Source: a virus. Taken from it: a DNA stretch of 64,000 nucleotides. The stretch covers positions 26,964 through 90,963 of IMG/VR virus record IMGVR_UViG_3300030012_003189. One strand, given 5' to 3'. The translations under genes were made by a program, and so were the position numbers. Of this stretch, positions 61,116-64,000 are shown piece by piece. Each line of letters begins with the position of its first letter. Positions within the stretch are counted from its first letter, which is position 1. The notes under the pieces are model-generated. The model made no database searches, was not told where the DNA came from, and was given only the letters and a program-made list of their open reading frames with translations.

Positions 61116-62000
61116 CTAATTGTTTAATGGTGCTTTAATTGTTGGATGTGATTCATAATCTAAAATCTCATAATCAAACTCACCCTCTAATATATGAATA
61201 TTAGATAATTTAATTTTTGGTAATTTTTTGGGTTCTCTTTTTATTTGTTCATGTGCTTGTTCCAAATGATTTTTATATAAATGTACATCACCCAATGAAC
61301 CAATCAGTTCACCTGGTTCATATCCTGTCTCTTCACATAATAGTAATAGGAGTAATCCATATGATGCTATATTGAATGGTAATCCTAAGAATACATCTAC
61401 ACTTCTTTGATTCCACATTAGTGATAACTTACCATCTGCTACATAACATTGAAATGAATAGTGGCAAGGTGGTAGAGTCATCTTTTCTAAATCCTCCACA
61501 TTCCAAGCTGATACTAAATGCCTTCTACTATTCGGATTAGTTTTTAAGTTTTCTATTAGTTCTTTTATTTGGTCAATATATTGCTTACTACCCCACTTCC
61601 TCCATTGCGTTCCATAGATTGGACCTAGCAATCCATAGTGCCAATAATCTTTATCGTTCTGAACTTTATCAATAAACTCTTCCTTTGATAATGGTTCATC
61701 TAAATCCCAATCAACTACTCTTTGATATTTTTTATAAGCATCACCATCCCAAATGTGGCAGTTATTATCTAACAAATATTTGATATGTGAATCTCCTTTA
61801 AGAAACCATTTTAATTCTGTAACCATTGCTTTCACTGCCATTTTCTTTGTTGTAAGGAGTGGAAATCCATCAGCCATATTGTGTCTGAATGTATCACCAA
61901 AATAAGATAGTGTGCCTGTATTGGTTCTATCTCCTTTTTCTGTTCCATACATTATAAGTTTTCTAAGAAACCCTTGATATTGTTTATCTACTATGTTCAT
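61116..62000 (-). CDS. thyA: Thymidylate synthase
   Basis: This 294-residue protein matches ThyA throughout: GDRTNTGTLSYFG near the N terminus, PLLTTKKM, WHYGLLGPIYGTQWRKWG, RRHLVSAWNVED, the catalytic Cys in LPPCHYSFQCYV (about residue 178), WNQRSVDVFLGLPFNIASYG and GDVHLYKNHLEQ. It converts dUMP to dTMP with methylenetetrahydrofolate, supplying dTTP for phage DNA and possibly for dTDP-sugars. It resembles host ThyA in length, with no intron or frameshift visible. Confidence 0.95.
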   Translation of the reverse strand: MNIVDKQYQGFLRKLIMYGTEKGDRTNTGTLSYFGDTFRHNMADGFPLLTTKKMAVKAMVTELKWFLKGDSHIKYLLDNNCHIWDGDAYKKYQRVVDWDLDEPLSKEEFIDKVQNDKDYWHYGLLGPIYGTQWRKWGSKQYIDQIKELIENLKTNPNSRRHLVSAWNVEDLEKMTLPPCHYSFQCYVADGKLSLMWNQRSVDVFLGLPFNIASYGLLLLLLCEETGYEPGELIGSLGDVHLYKNHLEQAHEQIKREPKKLPKIKLSNIHILEGEFDYEILDYESHPTIKAPLNN

Positions 62001-62440
62001 AAAATTGATTTTCTATTTAGATTAATGTACTTATTTTTATTATAGAGTATTGTATTAACACCATCATTTAAATCAGTTTTATATACTTCACTAACTGATT
62101 TATCAAACTCACAACCTGAATCAAATCCGAATCTAATTACCATATACTCATTTGAAAAGTTTGGTACTACCGATGGAAATGGGTCTTGATAAAATATTTT
62201 TACTTCTTTATTTGAATTTTGTTTTATATACTCTATATATTCTTTTTTAGGAAATTGTTCAGCATGTGGTTCATTTTCACTTCTACAAACTAAAACAACT
62301 TTTTTATAAGTTTCTTTATTTATTACACTTACTAATTCTTTTATACTTGATTCTGTACAAGAACTATTAATAGAATATTTTGTTAATCCATTGTTAACTT
62401 TAGCAAGTGTGTATATAAATAAATTATCTAATAATCCCAT
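61997..62440 (-). CDS. Hypothetical protein, 147 aa
   Basis: This 147-residue protein has a basic and hydrophobic start (GLLDNLFIYTLAKV) and VVLVCRSENEPHAEQFPKKE with a run of Asn. There is no signal or clear catalytic motif. It overlaps thymidylate synthase by 4 bases and the GT25-like gene by 13. Function is unknown; its neighbours suggest a sugar or nucleotide role. Confidence 0.6.
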   Translation of the reverse strand: MGLLDNLFIYTLAKVNNGLTKYSINSSCTESSIKELVSVINKETYKKVVLVCRSENEPHAEQFPKKEYIEYIKQNSNKEVKIFYQDPFPSVVPNFSNEYMVIRFGFDSGCEFDKSVSEVYKTDLNDGVNTILYNKNKYINLNRKSIL

Positions 62441-63105
62441 TGATTTTCTTTACTATATCTTTGAATAAAACTTTTGCCATTATAAGCAGATGCTGGATGT
62501 GGTAGTAAATCATATATATCAACCCTATCCATACTAATGTACATATCTGCTGGTTCTATTCCTTTATCAATATTATCTATTAACTTTTTTGCACCAGATG
62601 GATTTAAAAGATAACAATGAGCTCCATATAAACAATCAGTATAGTTTCTTTTTTGTTTTCTATGAAAGATACCATCTTCTTTATCTAACCAACCAATAGC
62701 AGGATTTTCTTTTTTATCTTTTATCATATGATTTTTCCAACTTGGAAGTCCTAAATTTAACAAATCACCATCAAAATTCAATAATGTTTCTATATCTACA
62801 TTTTTTGTAAAAAAAGAATCATTCTCTAATATAAGAAATTTTTTTGAATTATCCAAACATTTTTGCCATAAATTTAAATGAGAAAAAAAAGTTGCTATCT
62901 CAGAATCTATCATTCCTACACCAAATTTATCTATTTTAAGATTTAAATTAGAATCAATATATTTTTGCCATACGGAATATCTATCTGTACCATTAAATAA
63001 ATTTCCATCAATGTTTAGTTTATCTTTAAGATTACTAATACATCTTTTGGCTAAATCCATACTGTATTTCGATTTCGGTAAAGTTATAATATGTGCTTCA
63101 ATCAT
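62428..63105 (-). CDS. Glycosyltransferase family 25-like
   Basis: This 225-residue protein follows the GT25 (LPS-type) pattern: AHIITLPKSKYSMDLAKRCI, GMIDSEIATFFSHLNLWQKC, then LILENDSFF in place of the usual LILEDD, YGAHCYLLNPSGAKKLI and EPADMYISM. GT25 enzymes transfer galactose or glucose in LPS and similar glycans. The D-to-N change in the EDD motif may weaken metal binding. It overlaps the next GT2-like gene by 8 bases. Confidence 0.75.
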   Translation of the reverse strand: MIEAHIITLPKSKYSMDLAKRCISNLKDKLNIDGNLFNGTDRYSVWQKYIDSNLNLKIDKFGVGMIDSEIATFFSHLNLWQKCLDNSKKFLILENDSFFTKNVDIETLLNFDGDLLNLGLPSWKNHMIKDKKENPAIGWLDKEDGIFHRKQKRNYTDCLYGAHCYLLNPSGAKKLIDNIDKGIEPADMYISMDRVDIYDLLPHPASAYNGKSFIQRYSKENQWDY

Positions 63106-63982
63106 GCATTAAACTTATATATTTATCAATATCTTCTGTATATTCTACTGTCTTTGGGTTTTTATATGATAATTTGTTTTCAGAAAACCCACCTTTTAAA
63201 TGGGTTATGAACTTCCAATTCTTATAGTAATATGTTCTTAGTTTATTATTTGTTTCAAAGTTTGGATTATCATAATATGGACCTAAATGTAAAAATGGTA
63301 TATCGTTCTGTAAACATTTAATTGTAGCTCCATGATTTGAATCAGCATATTTCCAATCTACAGTGTAGTCATCAAAGAATTCTTTCCTACATAAAAAGAA
63401 ATAACAATCTGCAAACCCCAACTTTTTTGTTTTTATATAACCACCATCGGAATATCCAACTTCAATATCATCTAATATATTATCGATTGTTTCTTTTTGT
63501 CCTAAATAACCAGATAGACTTAACTTTTTATAATCAACTGAGATATATCCATATGCATTTAGTTCTAACTCATAAATTAAATTTGGAATTGCATTTTGGT
63601 GATAATGTATATCATTGTGTTGTAATATTATATAATCACCTTTAGCTTTTTCTATACCTAAATTATAAGCCATCGATACCCACATAGATAAGTTTTTGAA
63701 ATTATCAATTTTGTACTTATCAAAATTCTTTTTAGATTTTAATTTACTCTCAGAAAGATATTGCCATCCTTTTATTATTTTGAGATTTGGCATTTTAATC
63801 TTTGGAAAATTATTAGTATTATCAACTAATATAATTTCTTTTTCAAAATTTAAAGTGTTGTTAATATTTTTAATACATTGTATTGTAGTGTAAATATAAT
63901 AACCTATATCTTGGTTTGGCCAATTATGTAAATTTACATCATTGTTATCTTTCACTGCAAATGGAACAATAATACTAACCAT
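63098..63982 (-). CDS. Glycosyltransferase, GT2-like
   Basis: This 294-residue protein begins VSIIVPFAVKDNNDVNLHNW, a GT-A start, and has LGIEKAKGDYIILQHNDIHY, where the HND segment replaces the DxD motif found in typical GT2 enzymes. FADCYFFLCRKEFF and the acceptor-side YYYKNWKFITHL follow. It is likely an inverting transferase on a cell-surface or phage glycan. The weak DxD means that it may be inactive or use a different metal contact. A start at 63982 is the first Met after a non-coding edge. Confidence 0.65.
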   Translation of the reverse strand: MVSIIVPFAVKDNNDVNLHNWPNQDIGYYIYTTIQCIKNINNTLNFEKEIILVDNTNNFPKIKMPNLKIIKGWQYLSESKLKSKKNFDKYKIDNFKNLSMWVSMAYNLGIEKAKGDYIILQHNDIHYHQNAIPNLIYELELNAYGYISVDYKKLSLSGYLGQKETIDNILDDIEVGYSDGGYIKTKKLGFADCYFFLCRKEFFDDYTVDWKYADSNHGATIKCLQNDIPFLHLGPYYDNPNFETNNKLRTYYYKNWKFITHLKGGFSENKLSYKNPKTVEYTEDIDKYISLMHD

Positions 63983-64000
63983 GCTTTATATTAAAATTTA

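Overview
The window is a low-GC stretch of a T4-like (myovirus) phage genome. No complete plus-strand gene is convincing: every supported gene lies on the minus strand, packed with 4-bp ATGA overlaps or gaps of a few bases. Phage identity rests on recognisable T4-type genes: the late sigma factor gp55, baseplate gp25 and gp6, a gp5-like spike or hub protein, a DnaG-type primase (gp61), a fused Mre11/Rad50 nuclease (gp47+gp46), an S74-chaperone tail fibre and thymidylate synthase. The gene style (twitch-type radical SAM proteins, peptide deformylase, many sugar enzymes, phage nucleotidyltransferase) resembles marine T4-like phages. The host cannot be read directly. A Bacteroidota host is possible, because one promoter-like box fits the TAnnTTTG pattern, but ribosome binding sites are also common, so this stays open.

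Layout, read in the direction of transcription (high to low coordinates). 64.0-58.3 kb: two glycosyltransferases, thymidylate synthase, a cupin, a nucleotidyltransferase, a methyltransferase, peptide deformylase and small proteins. 58.3-54.4 kb: signal-peptide lysozyme/transglycosylase, small membrane protein, gp55-like late sigma, a NodU/TobZ carbamoyltransferase, a candidate structured non-coding RNA ending in a strong terminator, and a holin-like protein. 54.4-35.1 kb: baseplate and tail module, including gp5-like, gp25, gp6, a 2014-residue giant protein and several virion proteins. 35.1-26.2 kb: GIY-YIG nuclease, primase, SGNH hydrolase, gp47-gp46 fusion, a methyltransferase, RmlB and a short UDP-sugar dehydrogenase. 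26.2-20.2 kb: two tail-fibre-type proteins. 20.2-0.7 kb: a long glycan-synthesis cluster with at least seven glycosyltransferase-like genes, three extended SDR epimerases, an RmlC-like epimerase, a split thiamine-diphosphate enzyme, two radical SAM proteins, an SGNH hydrolase, a cytidylyltransferase and LamG-type lectin domains. The left edge cuts a nucleotidyltransferase gene.

Working together, the sugar genes look like a phage-encoded route for making, modifying and transferring unusual sugars. The targets may be the tail fibres beside the cluster, the host surface, or DNA. The most distinctive items are two tandem beta-1,4-galactosyltransferase-type (GT7) enzymes whose catalytic domain appears interrupted by an inserted LamG lectin domain, a minimal split E1-alpha/E1-beta enzyme, a recurrent ATATTTATA element 16-27 bases upstream of most module-leading genes, and a possible small RNA between that element and a terminator. 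All functions are inferred from reading motifs; no database search was run.
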